Assembly: GCF_049801075.1 (NCBI RefSeq)
Contig: NZ_JBNAGG010000002.1
Location: forward strand, 496,001-560,000
DNA: 64,000 bases
Reading direction: 5' to 3'
DNA from: Maritalea sp049801075
Lineage (GTDB): Bacteria; Pseudomonadota; Alphaproteobacteria; Rhizobiales; Devosiaceae
Shown here: in pieces, positions 33,465-41,253 of the stretch
Layout of the letters: each line of letters begins with the position of its first letter
Position numbering within the stretch: the first letter of the stretch is position 1
Notes under the pieces: model-generated
What the model was told of the DNA's origin: nothing
Databases searched by the model: none
The model's input: the letters and a program-made list of their open reading frames with translations, nothing else
Position numbers and translations under genes: made by a program

Positions 33465-33924
33465 TTTTTGCCTCCTGACGTGTGCTAATGAAATGCTCCA
33501 ACCGGTCAATGCAGGAAGACCAGCCAGAAATATGGGCGTCGCGATCTTCGGTAAGATCGAAATCCATATGTTTGAAGGTCATCTCTGTGCCGTTTGCCGC
33601 TGCTTCGAAATGCACGTCAATCTTTGTCGTCGGGCCGGTTTCACCCTGCTTTGTCCAGCGGAAGGTAAAGGTGAGGCCATGGGGTGCGTTGACTTTTAGA
33701 ATGGTGCCAGACTGGTGATATAGTTTGCCGCTAGGCGCTGTCATTGTGATGGCCCAATCAGTCTCTTCTTTTAGGTCCCAATTTTCAACTTTGGAGATGA
33801 AGGGCTCTCCCTGATCGTCATATGGGCCCCACCAAGCTGCCAATATTTGAGGATTTTGCCACAATGCAAAGCATTCCTCAGGTGTTAGTGACAATGTGCG
33901 TGTGAGTTTAAGTTCATGGGACAT
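33457..33924 (-). CDS. SRPBCC (AHSA1-like) domain protein
   Basis: A 155-residue START/Bet v1-like protein of the AHSA1 type: N-terminal strand and helix (TRTLSLTPEECFALWQNPQI), the AAWWGP motif, a central beta sheet, and a long C-terminal helix (GWSSCIDRLEHFI). Such proteins bind small hydrophobic molecules and are very often encoded directly after an ArsR-type regulator, as here (one-base overlap). Ligand unknown. Confidence 0.85.
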   Translation of the reverse strand: MSHELKLTRTLSLTPEECFALWQNPQILAAWWGPYDDQGEPFISKVENWDLKEETDWAITMTAPSGKLYHQSGTILKVNAPHGLTFTFRWTKQGETGPTTKIDVHFEAAANGTEMTFKHMDFDLTEDRDAHISGWSSCIDRLEHFISTRQEAKNG

Positions 33925-34253
33925 TAGCTCTGGTCCTTTCGCTTGGTGTTTTCGGCGAGTTCTACAAATCGATCGATATTTGCGGTCCAGAAATGTTCAT
34001 ACTCGGCAATCCAGTCAGCCATCATTTTTAGACCTTGTGGATTTAGGCGGCAGGGACGGGTTTGCGCGACACGCGTGCGTGTGATCAGCCCCGACTTTTC
34101 CAGCATTTTGATGTGACTGGAGATTGTGGGTTGTGTGAGTTCAAACTGGTCCACCAATTGGGAGACAGTTGCGTCGCCCTTTGAAAGTCGCGCAATGATG
34201 GCGCGACGGGTTGGGTCCGCGAGGGCCATAAACTGATGGTCGAGTGACGCCAT
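33924..34253 (-). CDS. ArsR-family transcriptional regulator
   Basis: A 109-residue winged-helix protein (LADPTRRAIIARL; VSQLVDQFELTQPTISSHIK, MLEKSGLI, wing) without the metal-binding cysteines of ArsR/SmtB, which is the usual state of ArsR proteins paired with SRPBCC partners. First gene of the arsR-SRPBCC-GFA operon; GAAGGAG precedes the ATG. Inverted repeats directly upstream are the likely autoregulatory operator. Confidence 0.88.
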   Translation of the reverse strand: MASLDHQFMALADPTRRAIIARLSKGDATVSQLVDQFELTQPTISSHIKMLEKSGLITRTRVAQTRPCRLNPQGLKMMADWIAEYEHFWTANIDRFVELAENTKRKDQS

Positions 34254-34280
34254 TCACATTCTCCTTCGTTCAACATTTAA

Positions 34281-34303
34281 TATAGATAATCATCTATATA
34301 GAT
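34281..34303. promoter_or_regulatory. Putative ArsR operator
   Basis: TATAGAT-AATC-ATCTATA (34281-34298) overlaps the perfect palindrome ATCTATATAGAT (34292-34303), 28-50 bp upstream of the arsR ATG. Confidence 0.6.
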
Positions 34304-34436
34304 ATTTGTCAATATAAAGGATGTGTGCTGTCGCTGCTTGACGCGTTGAGTCTGTTTTTTAACCTAAGTATTTGAAAATCAGAGCTAGTTTGGGATTTTT
34401 GACATCCAGTAGGACCGCAACTCGCGGTTCATCACT

Positions 34437-34937
34437 TTAATCTTTTTCAAGATTTGCGATATGGCCGAGCATTTTTTGGGTTAGCGCATTGAGTTGGGAG
34501 ATTTCTTCAGAGGATAGACTTGCCAGTAGGTGGGCTTCATTGTCGATATGTTTGGGGACAATCTCATCAATCAAAGATTTGCCTTTGGCCGTGAGCGCCA
34601 CAAGATTTGAGCGCCGATCATTGGGATTGGGGCAGCGTTCGATCAGCTCTGCTTTTTCCAACTTATCGATACGATTTGTCATGCCGCCGGAGGAGACCAT
34701 CGTCGCCTCGTAAAGGGTAGTGGGTGACAGGGCATGCGGTGCGCCGGCCCGTCTCAATGTGGCCAAAACGTCAAATTCGCCGGGTTGCAATCCAAATTTT
34801 GCGAACAGGGGATCTATGTGATCACGTTGTGCGCGTAGCGCTAATTCGGCAATGCGCCCAAGGGTTTCCATGGGAATGGTGTCCAATTCCGGACGTTCTT
34901 TTTGCCATTGTTTGGCTGCGTGAGCGGCGCGATCCAT
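34437..34937 (-). CDS. MarR-family transcriptional regulator
   Basis: A 166-residue MarR regulator: dimer helices at both ends and a central winged helix (GEFDVLATLRRAGAPHALSP; TLYEATMVSSGGMTNRIDKL; wing CPNPNDRRSNLVALTAKG). Divergent from an EamA transporter gene, with a palindrome in the 64-bp gap between them. It probably represses both itself and the transporter. Ligand unknown. Confidence 0.88.
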   Translation of the reverse strand: MDRAAHAAKQWQKERPELDTIPMETLGRIAELALRAQRDHIDPLFAKFGLQPGEFDVLATLRRAGAPHALSPTTLYEATMVSSGGMTNRIDKLEKAELIERCPNPNDRRSNLVALTAKGKSLIDEIVPKHIDNEAHLLASLSSEEISQLNALTQKMLGHIANLEKD

Positions 34938-34948
34938 ATTTAAGCCTT

Positions 34949-34966
34949 TATCTTAATATCAAGATA
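34949..34966. promoter_or_regulatory. MarR-type operator between marR and eamA genes
   Basis: TATCTTAATATCAAGATA is an 18-bp palindrome with one mismatched pair. A half-site-like GGTAAGATA follows at 34973-34981. It lies centrally in the divergent promoter region. Confidence 0.65.
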
Positions 34967-35001
34967 CTTTATGGTAAGATAAATTTCAAATCAAACGGAA
35001 T

Positions 35002-35952
35002 ATGAGTATGTCTAACCTGACGCAAAATCCAACCGTCAATCTTAACTCGTCCCCAAAGGCGGGCTTTTGGCAACAGTTTGATCTTGGCATGTTGATCTTG
35101 TTGCTGGTTGTTGGCTTCTTTATGGGGCTCACGGCTGTGCTGGGCAAAGTGGCGATCAATACGGGTTGGACGCCCTCTATTTATCTAGCGCACACCGCGT
35201 TGGGAGGCGGTGTGTTGTTGCTTGCGGTAACCCGGCTTTCGGGGCAACGAGCAGAGTTTGATCTTGCCGCTTGGCGATATAATTTTATCTCTGGCCTTTT
35301 TTTCGTGGTGCCGAACCTGATGTTTTTCTTTGCGGTTCGCCATGTGGGGGCGGGCTTCATCGCCTTTGCGACGGCATTTGCGCCTGTGCTCACCTTTTTT
35401 ATTGCTGTTGCGATTGGCGATGACCGCTTTTCGCTTGGCAAGATTTTAGGTGTGGGTATGGCCCTTACTGGCGGCATTTTGCTCGCCCTTGGTAAGCTGA
35501 CTGACACAAGCATTGCGCCGTTGTGGATTGCTTTGAGCTTGTTTGGCCCCGTGTTTCTTGCGTTCGGCAATATATTCCGGTCGCGCTTTTGGCCAAAGGG
35601 AATGGCGCCATTGTTGCTTGCGCCCTGGATGCTGATCACCGCAGGGCTTTATAGCTATGGCTTTGCCTTCATATCCGGCGCTTGGTCAGCTGCTGAAGTC
35701 TCCAACGCCGGGTTTTTGGTGATGGGTGCGCAAATGTTATGTTTTGCGGCAGGCTTTGGCTTTTACTTTGTGCTGCAAAAGCGCGGCGGTCCTGTTTACC
35801 TTAGCCAGATTGGTCCAGTGATCGCGCTGGTTGGTGCGCTGTTGGCGGCCACATTCTTGCAAGAGCAATTGACACTTTTGGTTTTGCTGGGTGGCGCGGC
35901 GGTGATCGCTGGTGTGGTGATTTTCAATGCAGCCAATTTCGGCAAGAAGTGA
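35002..35952 (+). CDS. EamA/DMT-family transporter
   Basis: A 316-residue inner-membrane protein with ten hydrophobic segments arranged as two EamA repeats (first repeat about 20-150, second about 170-310), the drug/metabolite transporter fold. Substrate cannot be told. Under control of the divergent MarR regulator by position. Two possible starts (35002 and 35008) differ by two residues. Confidence 0.82.
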   Translation: MSMSNLTQNPTVNLNSSPKAGFWQQFDLGMLILLLVVGFFMGLTAVLGKVAINTGWTPSIYLAHTALGGGVLLLAVTRLSGQRAEFDLAAWRYNFISGLFFVVPNLMFFFAVRHVGAGFIAFATAFAPVLTFFIAVAIGDDRFSLGKILGVGMALTGGILLALGKLTDTSIAPLWIALSLFGPVFLAFGNIFRSRFWPKGMAPLLLAPWMLITAGLYSYGFAFISGAWSAAEVSNAGFLVMGAQMLCFAAGFGFYFVLQKRGGPVYLSQIGPVIALVGALLAATFLQEQLTLLVLLGGAAVIAGVVIFNAANFGKK

Positions 35953-35958
35953 ACTGCG

Positions 35959-36060
35959 CCTGAAATCAAAAAGGGCGCGACAAATTGGGGAAAGTCGCGC
36001 CCTTTGGGGAAGGGCTGATCGCAAATTGGGGAAAGCGATCAACCGATATTATGGCATGCC
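35959..36060 (-). ncRNA. Three-hairpin 3' UTR RNA with C-rich anti-SD loops
   Basis: Read on the minus strand, the 100 bases after the flgH stop form three stem-loops. TGATCGC/GCGATCA (36016-36041) carries loop TTTCCCCAATTT. GCCCTT/AAGGGC (35999-36015) carries CCCCA. A 12-bp stem AAAGGGCGCGAC/GTCGCGCCCTTT (35970-36005) again carries loop TTTCCCCAATTT and is followed by TTTTGATTTC. The second and third hairpins share bases and exclude each other. The loops complement AAATTGGGGA elements in the flgF, flgI and fliE leaders. The last hairpin is also the operon terminator. A regulatory role is inference. Confidence 0.45.
35960..36005 (-). terminator. Intrinsic terminator of flgF-flgG-flgA-flgH
   Basis: A 12-bp perfect stem (35970-35981 with 35994-36005) followed on the minus strand by T-rich sequence. 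It is also the last hairpin of the RNA element described above. Confidence 0.8.
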
Positions 36061-36795
36061 TTAGAAGGGAAGAATGGCGTCCATAAATTGCTGGCCGTAG
36101 CGTGGCTGTTGAACATCGGTGATTTGACCGCGGCCGCCATATGAGATGCGGGCCTGAGCAATCTTTTCAGAAGGAATAGTGTTGTTGGCACCGATATCTT
36201 CTGGGCGAACAACACCTGCGATAATCAGATCGCGGACTTCAAAATTAACCCGAACTTCCTGGCGGCCTTCGATCACCAAATTGCCGTTTGGCAAAACCTG
36301 AACCACAACAGCGGCGACAGATGTGTCCAAAGTTTCAGAGCGGTTGACGGAGCCGTCGCCAGAGTCGGCGGAGCCTGAGCTGAGTTCGATAGCACCATTT
36401 GCAGAAACGTCTGGCACAACTGAGTTAAAGATGGAGCCCACTACGCCGCCTGCGCCCGCATCGTTTGTGCTGGTGCGTGAGCGTGATGTTTTGTTGGCGA
36501 TTTGCGCCTTGTCCGCGATTGTTACATCAACGGTGAGGATGTCGCCCACTTTGCTGGCGCGTTGGTCTTTAAAGAAGCCGCGCTTACCAGAGATAAACAA
36601 TGAGTTTGGCTGGTAAGACACTTTTTCTGGTTCCGGCATCGGCATGGAAACTGGCTTGTAGCCTGCTTTTGCCTGCGGATTTTCAATGGCAGTCAATGAT
36701 GGTGCCTTGCCAATGCTTGCGAGACGGTTGGCTGTTGTGCAGGCAGTTAAAGATGCGCCAAGTGCGATCAGGGTGATGATTTGAAGCAGTTTCAT
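36061..36795 (-). CDS. flgH: Flagellar L-ring protein FlgH
   Basis: A 244-residue outer-membrane ring lipoprotein: signal peptide with lipobox LTAC (C19), the FlgH segment LFISGKRGFFKDQRASKVGD, and the C-terminal YGGRGQITDVQQPRYGQQ. It forms the L-ring around the rod. Last gene of flgF-flgG-flgA-flgH, 11 bp after flgA. Confidence 0.93.
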   Translation of the reverse strand: MKLLQIITLIALGASLTACTTANRLASIGKAPSLTAIENPQAKAGYKPVSMPMPEPEKVSYQPNSLFISGKRGFFKDQRASKVGDILTVDVTIADKAQIANKTSRSRTSTNDAGAGGVVGSIFNSVVPDVSANGAIELSSGSADSGDGSVNRSETLDTSVAAVVVQVLPNGNLVIEGRQEVRVNFEVRDLIIAGVVRPEDIGANNTIPSEKIAQARISYGGRGQITDVQQPRYGQQFMDAILPF

Positions 36796-36806
36796 TATAG
36801 TCGCTC

Positions 36807-37763
36807 CTAATTGGCTGTCGCGATTTTGGCCGGACCACTCGGAATGGTCACGGCGCCAGCGCCAGTTACGATGCCTTGAATTGGTTTATTGGACATCAGA
36901 TTGAGTACGGTGACGGGTTCATCCAAAGCTGCAGATTGCAGCGCTTTGGCCTTCACGGTGAGGGTGAGGGCACCTTTTTGGAAATATAGCGTCACAAGTT
37001 CGTTGCGGTTGACCACATCTGGCTCAGCCACGTCTGAAAGACGGATTGGGCTGCCACCGCGCAATGAGCGGGTTAGGCTTTTGCCGATCAACTCTTCGAT
37101 GCGCAAAGCGCCTTGAGCGCGCACAACTTGCTCAGAAGCCGGGCGGAATTCAATGTCGCTCAATTTCAGGATTTCGCCCTTGGCCTTTGTTTTCGAAATG
37201 AATGGCGCCTGAACCAAAATGTCGATCCGGCCATTAACTTCGATTGGCTGTGCACGACCTGTAAGCGCGAGACGCGCGGAAAATGTGCGGGTGTTTGGCC
37301 CCACTTTGAAGTCCAACACCATGACTGGGTTGTCGGAGCCGCCATCAGCAAAGACGCGGTTCAAAGCGGTGTTCAACCGCACCTGCGCGGTTTCGCCTTC
37401 CAAAAGCAATTGGCGATTGGTCAATTCTTCATTCACCAGCTCATTGATATAGGCTGCATCAACTTGAAAGCCCACGCGCTCAACACGCACCTGCGAAAGA
37501 CCCGCCGTGTCGTAATCCGAAAAGCCAGCACGTTGCGCTGCCAAATGGATTGATGTGAGCGGCACAGCGCCAACAGTGCCTGGTGCAGGGCTGCGGAACA
37601 AAGCGGTTTCCGCGTGGATGCCCGCATTGTCGAACATGTCACCGACGGTGACCACTTTTGTATCCACCAAGACAGAGGGCTTAAGCACTGGCGTTGCCCA
37701 AGCGCTTTGCGCCAGTAGGGCTGTTGTGAGGGCCAGAGCAGATTTGGTAAGTGATTTAAGCAT
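36807..37763 (-). CDS. flgA: P-ring assembly chaperone FlgA
   Basis: A 318-residue periplasmic protein with a signal peptide (cleavage after SAWA) and a C-terminal SAF-like FlgA domain containing GEILKLSDIEFRPAS and SLRGGSPIRLSDV, ending in the conserved NLMSNKPIQGIVTGAG. It helps assemble the FlgI ring. About twice the length of the enterobacterial mature protein, because of an extra N-terminal domain common in alphaproteobacteria. Lies between flgG and flgH. Confidence 0.9.
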   Translation of the reverse strand: MLKSLTKSALALTTALLAQSAWATPVLKPSVLVDTKVVTVGDMFDNAGIHAETALFRSPAPGTVGAVPLTSIHLAAQRAGFSDYDTAGLSQVRVERVGFQVDAAYINELVNEELTNRQLLLEGETAQVRLNTALNRVFADGGSDNPVMVLDFKVGPNTRTFSARLALTGRAQPIEVNGRIDILVQAPFISKTKAKGEILKLSDIEFRPASEQVVRAQGALRIEELIGKSLTRSLRGGSPIRLSDVAEPDVVNRNELVTLYFQKGALTLTVKAKALQSAALDEPVTVLNLMSNKPIQGIVTGAGAVTIPSGPAKIATAN

Positions 37764-37778
37764 GATTTTAACCTACCC

Positions 37779-38564
37779 CTAGCGGATCTGCGATGTTGCT
37801 TGCAGCATTTGGTCTGCACCAGAGATGACACGCGCATTCATTTCATATGCGCGCTGGGCGGCGATCAAATCGGCAATTTCAGTCACAGCGTTTACGTTGG
37901 CCAATTCCAAGTGTTTTTGCAGCATGTTGCCAAAGCCGTCTTGGTTGGCGATGCCGTTTTGGGCAGGGCCGGAAGCTGCGGTTTCCACATAGGTGTTGTC
38001 CCCGATGCTTTCCAAACCTGCCTTGTTGGCAAAGCGGCTCAACTGAATTTGACCCAAAACGGTTGGTGCAGATTCATTGTCCAAAAAGGCTTGAACCGTG
38101 CCATCGGCTGAAATGGAGACCGCGCGGGAGTTGGCTGGAATGTTGATGCCGGGCTGAACCAGATAACCCTCGATGGTGACCATTTGGCCGTTTGAGTCCC
38201 GCTCAAATGAACCGTCCCGTGTGTAGCCGGTGCGGCCATCGGGTAGGGTAACTGAGAAGAAGCCTTCGCCACGGATGGCAATGTCTAGCTCTTTTTCAGT
38301 TGGCTGAATGTTACCTTGGCTCATGATGCGCGGTGTGGCGCCGGTTTTAACGCCAGAACCGATTTCAACGCCTGTCGGGAGCTGCGTGCCAGCGGCTGAT
38401 GTTTGTGAGCCTGCGCGGCGGTACACCTGATACAGCAAATCCTGAAAATCTGCCCGCTGGCGCTTATAGCCAGTGGTGCGCATGTTGGCGATGTTGTTGG
38501 AGATGATCTCCACATTTCGCTCTTGCGCCGACATGCCCGTGGAAGCGATATAGAGTGCCTTCAT
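37779..38564 (-). CDS. flgG: Flagellar distal rod protein FlgG
   Basis: A 261-residue rod protein of standard length. N-terminal ALYIASTGMSAQERNVEIIS (then NNIAN) and C-terminal LIAAQRAYEMNARVISGADQ are the rod-family helices; the internal GEGFFSVTLPDGRTGYTRDG is the FlgG signature. Follows flgF by 23 bp in the flgF operon. Confidence 0.95.
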   Translation of the reverse strand: MKALYIASTGMSAQERNVEIISNNIANMRTTGYKRQRADFQDLLYQVYRRAGSQTSAAGTQLPTGVEIGSGVKTGATPRIMSQGNIQPTEKELDIAIRGEGFFSVTLPDGRTGYTRDGSFERDSNGQMVTIEGYLVQPGINIPANSRAVSISADGTVQAFLDNESAPTVLGQIQLSRFANKAGLESIGDNTYVETAASGPAQNGIANQDGFGNMLQKHLELANVNAVTEIADLIAAQRAYEMNARVISGADQMLQATSQIR

Positions 38565-38587
38565 TATTCTGTTCCTTTCGCTTTCAC

Positions 38588-39325
38588 TTAAGCTCTTGTG
38601 TCGCCAAGTTTTTGAATGGCGGAGCGCCGCAATTCATCTTGGCGCTTTTGCATGCTGGAGATCGATTCATAGGCCTTGGTGACGCGGATCATTTCAGTCA
38701 TTTCCGACACGCCGGACACGTTTGACCGTTCGATGGCCATTTGCACTAAGTTTGATTCATTGTCGTAGATTGGGTTTTCACCAGAAAACATGGTGTCGCC
38801 TTCACGTTTAAGGCTTTGCGGGTTTTCAAACTCGGCAACACGCAGGATGCCTTTATCGCCAGCTGATGAGCTTACGCGGCCATCTTGTGTGATGGTGATG
38901 CCTGTTTCTTCTGGTCCGAAGGTTACGAAACCGCCATCGGCGAGCACGTTATAGCCCTCAGATGTCACCAGCTCGCCACGCTCATTCAATTGAAACCCGC
39001 CGTTGCGGGTGTAGCGTTCGCCGCTTGGTGTGTCGATCACGAAGAAACCCTTGCCCTGAATGGCAATGTCTAGCGGGTTACCTGTTTGCGTGATGCTGCC
39101 AGAGGCAAAGTCATGAATGGTGGCCCAATCTTGCGTATAAGAAAGCGGCTGATCCATCATCTCAAAATCTTTATGACGGGCGACCGGCATGACATATTCT
39201 TCGAAAAGAATGTCCATATTTTTGTAACCGGCTGTATTCAGATTGGCCATATTGTTGGCAACGACATCCATTTGACGCCGAAGTGCGATCTGTCTTGATA
39301 AGCCGATGAGCTGTGCGTTTTCCAT
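38588..39325 (-). CDS. flgF: Flagellar proximal rod protein FlgF
   Basis: A 245-residue rod protein with the N-terminal QIALRRQMDVVANNMANLNT and the GKGFFVIDTPSGERYTRNG core of the FlgF/FlgG family. First gene of flgF-flgG-flgA-flgH. A sigma-54 promoter and a leader with two GGGGA elements precede it; the nearest GGGGAG to the ATG probably serves ribosome binding. Confidence 0.92.
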   Translation of the reverse strand: MENAQLIGLSRQIALRRQMDVVANNMANLNTAGYKNMDILFEEYVMPVARHKDFEMMDQPLSYTQDWATIHDFASGSITQTGNPLDIAIQGKGFFVIDTPSGERYTRNGGFQLNERGELVTSEGYNVLADGGFVTFGPEETGITITQDGRVSSSAGDKGILRVAEFENPQSLKREGDTMFSGENPIYDNESNLVQMAIERSNVSGVSEMTEMIRVTKAYESISSMQKRQDELRRSAIQKLGDTRA

Positions 39326-39384
39326 GGCACCTGTCTCCCCAATTTAATGTTTGGCCGTTTAACTTCCCCAAGCTAGCGGGCCTG
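39326..39384 (-). promoter_or_regulatory. flgF mRNA leader with two TTGGGGA elements
   Basis: The predicted leader of about 59 nt contains AGCTTGGGGAAGTT (a 5-bp hairpin around GGGG; core at 39364-39371) and AAATTGGGGAGA (39334-39345) close to the ATG. Ten contiguous bases of the second are complementary to the hairpin loops at the 3' end of the same transcript. Confidence 0.5.
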
Positions 39385-39394
39385 CCATTAGTAA

Positions 39395-39410
39395 TGCGAA
39401 GATCGTGCCA
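39395..39410 (-). promoter_or_regulatory. Sigma-54 promoter of the flgF operon
   Basis: On the minus strand TGGCACGATCTTCGCA: perfect TGGCACG -24 element, ten bases between GG and GC. It closely resembles the flgI promoter (both end TTCGCA). Palindromic enhancer candidates lie 75-102 bp upstream. Confidence 0.75.
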
Positions 39411-39484
39411 GTTTTCTAACTGATTGAAATCATTAGATTTTGATTAAAATTCTCATCAAAACCTCAAATCCCTATTTGCAGGGT

Positions 39485-39511
39485 GGCAAAAATTACCGGG
39501 CAAAAATTGCC
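39485..39511. promoter_or_regulatory. Paired GGCA-N5-TGCC palindromes between flgF and fliL
   Basis: GGCAAAAATTACC (39485-39497) and GGCAAAAATTGCC (39499-39511) are 14 bp apart centre to centre, about 90 bp upstream of the flgF sigma-54 promoter and 107-133 bp upstream of the fliL ATG. The second is identical to the copy upstream of flgE. Confidence 0.6.
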
Positions 39512-39525
39512 GCGAAATGCAAAAA

Positions 39526-39541
39526 GTAACTCTTCGTTAAC
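39526..39541 (+). promoter_or_regulatory. CtrA-like box upstream of fliL
   Basis: GTAA-CTCTTCG-TTAAC differs by one base from TTAA-N7-TTAAC and lies 77 bp before the fliL start. Confidence 0.45.
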
Positions 39542-39617
39542 CTTCTCGCCCTTACCTCTGTATATATAGGCAATGTGCGCGCAGCGCCTATGATTCTTAG
39601 GATAATTGAGGTTTGGC

Positions 39618-40112
39618 ATGGCCAACGAAGACGCAAATACCGCCCCTGAAGAGGGGGAAGAAGGTGAAGCCAAAAAGAAAAAGTTACCACTCCCCGTTAT
39701 TATCGGTGCAGCAGTGGTGCTTTTGGCAGCTGCAGGTGGCGCTGCCTATATGTTTTTGTTTTCTGGCGGCGGCAGCGAGCAACCAGAATTGGAAGAAGCG
39801 CGCGCAGCTATTTTTTATGATTTGCCGACCATTACGGTGAATTTGAGCGATGACGCTGACAATGATGAAGTGTTTTTGAAGCTCGCGATTGCGCTTGAGC
39901 TTTCTGATGAGTCTTTGATTGAGATTGTAGAGCCGCGTATGCCGCGTGTGCTGGATACATTTCAAGTGTATTTGCGGGAATTGCGCCGATCTGACCTTGA
40001 AGGGTCGGCTGGTATTTACCGCCTGAAGGAAGAATTGCGTCGCCGGGTTAATCTCGCGGTTTTCCCCGCGCAAGTGGACAGCATTTTGTTTAAAGAAATT
40101 CTGGTTCAATAA
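39618..40112 (+). CDS. fliL: Flagellar basal-body protein FliL
   Basis: A 164-residue single-pass inner-membrane protein: acidic/lysine-rich cytosolic start, one helix at about residues 27-49 (PVIIGAAVVLLAAAGGAAYM), then the periplasmic FliL domain ending in LKEELRRRVN... FKEILVQ. FliL surrounds the stator and supports torque. GAGG lies upstream of ATG 39618. First gene of fliL-fliM-DUF6468-motE. Confidence 0.9.
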   Translation: MANEDANTAPEEGEEGEAKKKKLPLPVIIGAAVVLLAAAGGAAYMFLFSGGGSEQPELEEARAAIFYDLPTITVNLSDDADNDEVFLKLAIALELSDESLIEIVEPRMPRVLDTFQVYLRELRRSDLEGSAGIYRLKEELRRRVNLAVFPAQVDSILFKEILVQ

Positions 40113-40121
40113 GGTTACGTC

Positions 40122-41252
40122 ATGGCTGATGAAAAAGACGATCTGATGAGCGCCCTGGACGAAGAGCAATCCAAGAATGACGACGATATGGCGTCTGAAT
40201 GGGCTGCGATGATCGAAGGTGACGGCGATGGGGATGGGGACTCCAACGCCGACCGTATTCTGAACCAAGACGAAATCGATAATTTGCTGGGCTTTGACCA
40301 GGCAGACCTGAATGAAGGTGAAATGTCTGGTGTGCAGGCGCTGATCAACTCGGCGCTGGTGTCTTATGAACGTTTGCCCATGCTGGAGATTGTGTTTGAC
40401 CGTTTGGTGCGGTTGACCACGACATCCTTGCGTAACTTTACGTCAGATAATGTGGAAGTTTCGCTTGATAGCATCACCTCGGTGCGGTTTGGCGACTATC
40501 TGAATTCTGTGCCTTTGCCTGCGATTTTGACGGTGCTGAAAGCAGAGGAATGGGACAATTTTGGCCTGATGACGGTTGAAAGTAACCTCATCTATTCCAT
40601 GATTGACGTGTTGCTGGGCGGTCGGCGCGGCAACAATACAATTCGGGTGGAAGGGCGGCCTTATACCACCATCGAAATGAGCCTGACACAGCGTATGATC
40701 GAGTTGATCCTCGACGATATGATGAAGGCATTTGAGCCGCTGACACCCGTGACCTTTAATGTAGAGCGCATGGAGACCAATCCGCGCTTTGCAGCAATTG
40801 CGCGGCCTGCAAACGCGGCGATTTTGATCGAGCTGCGCATCGATATGGATGACCGCGGTGGCAAAGTGGAAATTTTGCTGCCTTACGCGACGATTGAGCC
40901 GATCCGTGAACAATTGCTGCAAATGTTCATGGGTGAAAAATTTGGTCGCGACCCGATTTGGGAAGGCCATTTGGCATCTGAAATTTATGCGGCGGACACC
41001 GAGCTAGAAGCGGTGTTGCATGAGTGGGAGATTCCACTTTCGCAAGCGATGAATATTGAGAAGGGCGACACGTTGATGTTTGAACGTACGCCGAATGATC
41101 CCGTGTCTTTGCGCTGCGGGAATGTGAAACTGACCGAAGCGCAAATGGGCCATATAGGCAAAAATGTTTCAGTACGTGTAACCCGTCCGCTCAACCCGCC
41201 AAAGGTGACAATGGCAGTGTTTGAGGCAATGGACGAGCAGGGGAGTGACTAG
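40122..41252 (+). CDS. fliM: Flagellar motor switch protein FliM
   Basis: A 376-residue C-ring protein. The ILNQDEIDNLLGF segment near residue 48 is the FliM N-terminal region, followed by the CheC-like middle domain (ALINSALVSYERLPMLEIVF) and the C-terminal SpoA domain (GDTLMFERTPNDPVSLRCGN). In the motor it receives CheY-P and sets rotation direction. Nine bp after fliL. Confidence 0.93.
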   Translation: MADEKDDLMSALDEEQSKNDDDMASEWAAMIEGDGDGDGDSNADRILNQDEIDNLLGFDQADLNEGEMSGVQALINSALVSYERLPMLEIVFDRLVRLTTTSLRNFTSDNVEVSLDSITSVRFGDYLNSVPLPAILTVLKAEEWDNFGLMTVESNLIYSMIDVLLGGRRGNNTIRVEGRPYTTIEMSLTQRMIELILDDMMKAFEPLTPVTFNVERMETNPRFAAIARPANAAILIELRIDMDDRGGKVEILLPYATIEPIREQLLQMFMGEKFGRDPIWEGHLASEIYAADTELEAVLHEWEIPLSQAMNIEKGDTLMFERTPNDPVSLRCGNVKLTEAQMGHIGKNVSVRVTRPLNPPKVTMAVFEAMDEQGSD

Positions 41253-41253
41253 A

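Noticed and set aside
35959..36060. Reading the hairpin cluster on the plus strand as a CsrA-sponge RNA with GGGGA loops
   Set aside because: Possible in principle, but the T-run after the long stem is on the minus strand and no promoter is seen on the plus strand; the minus-strand 3' UTR reading explains more. It is kept as an alternative only.
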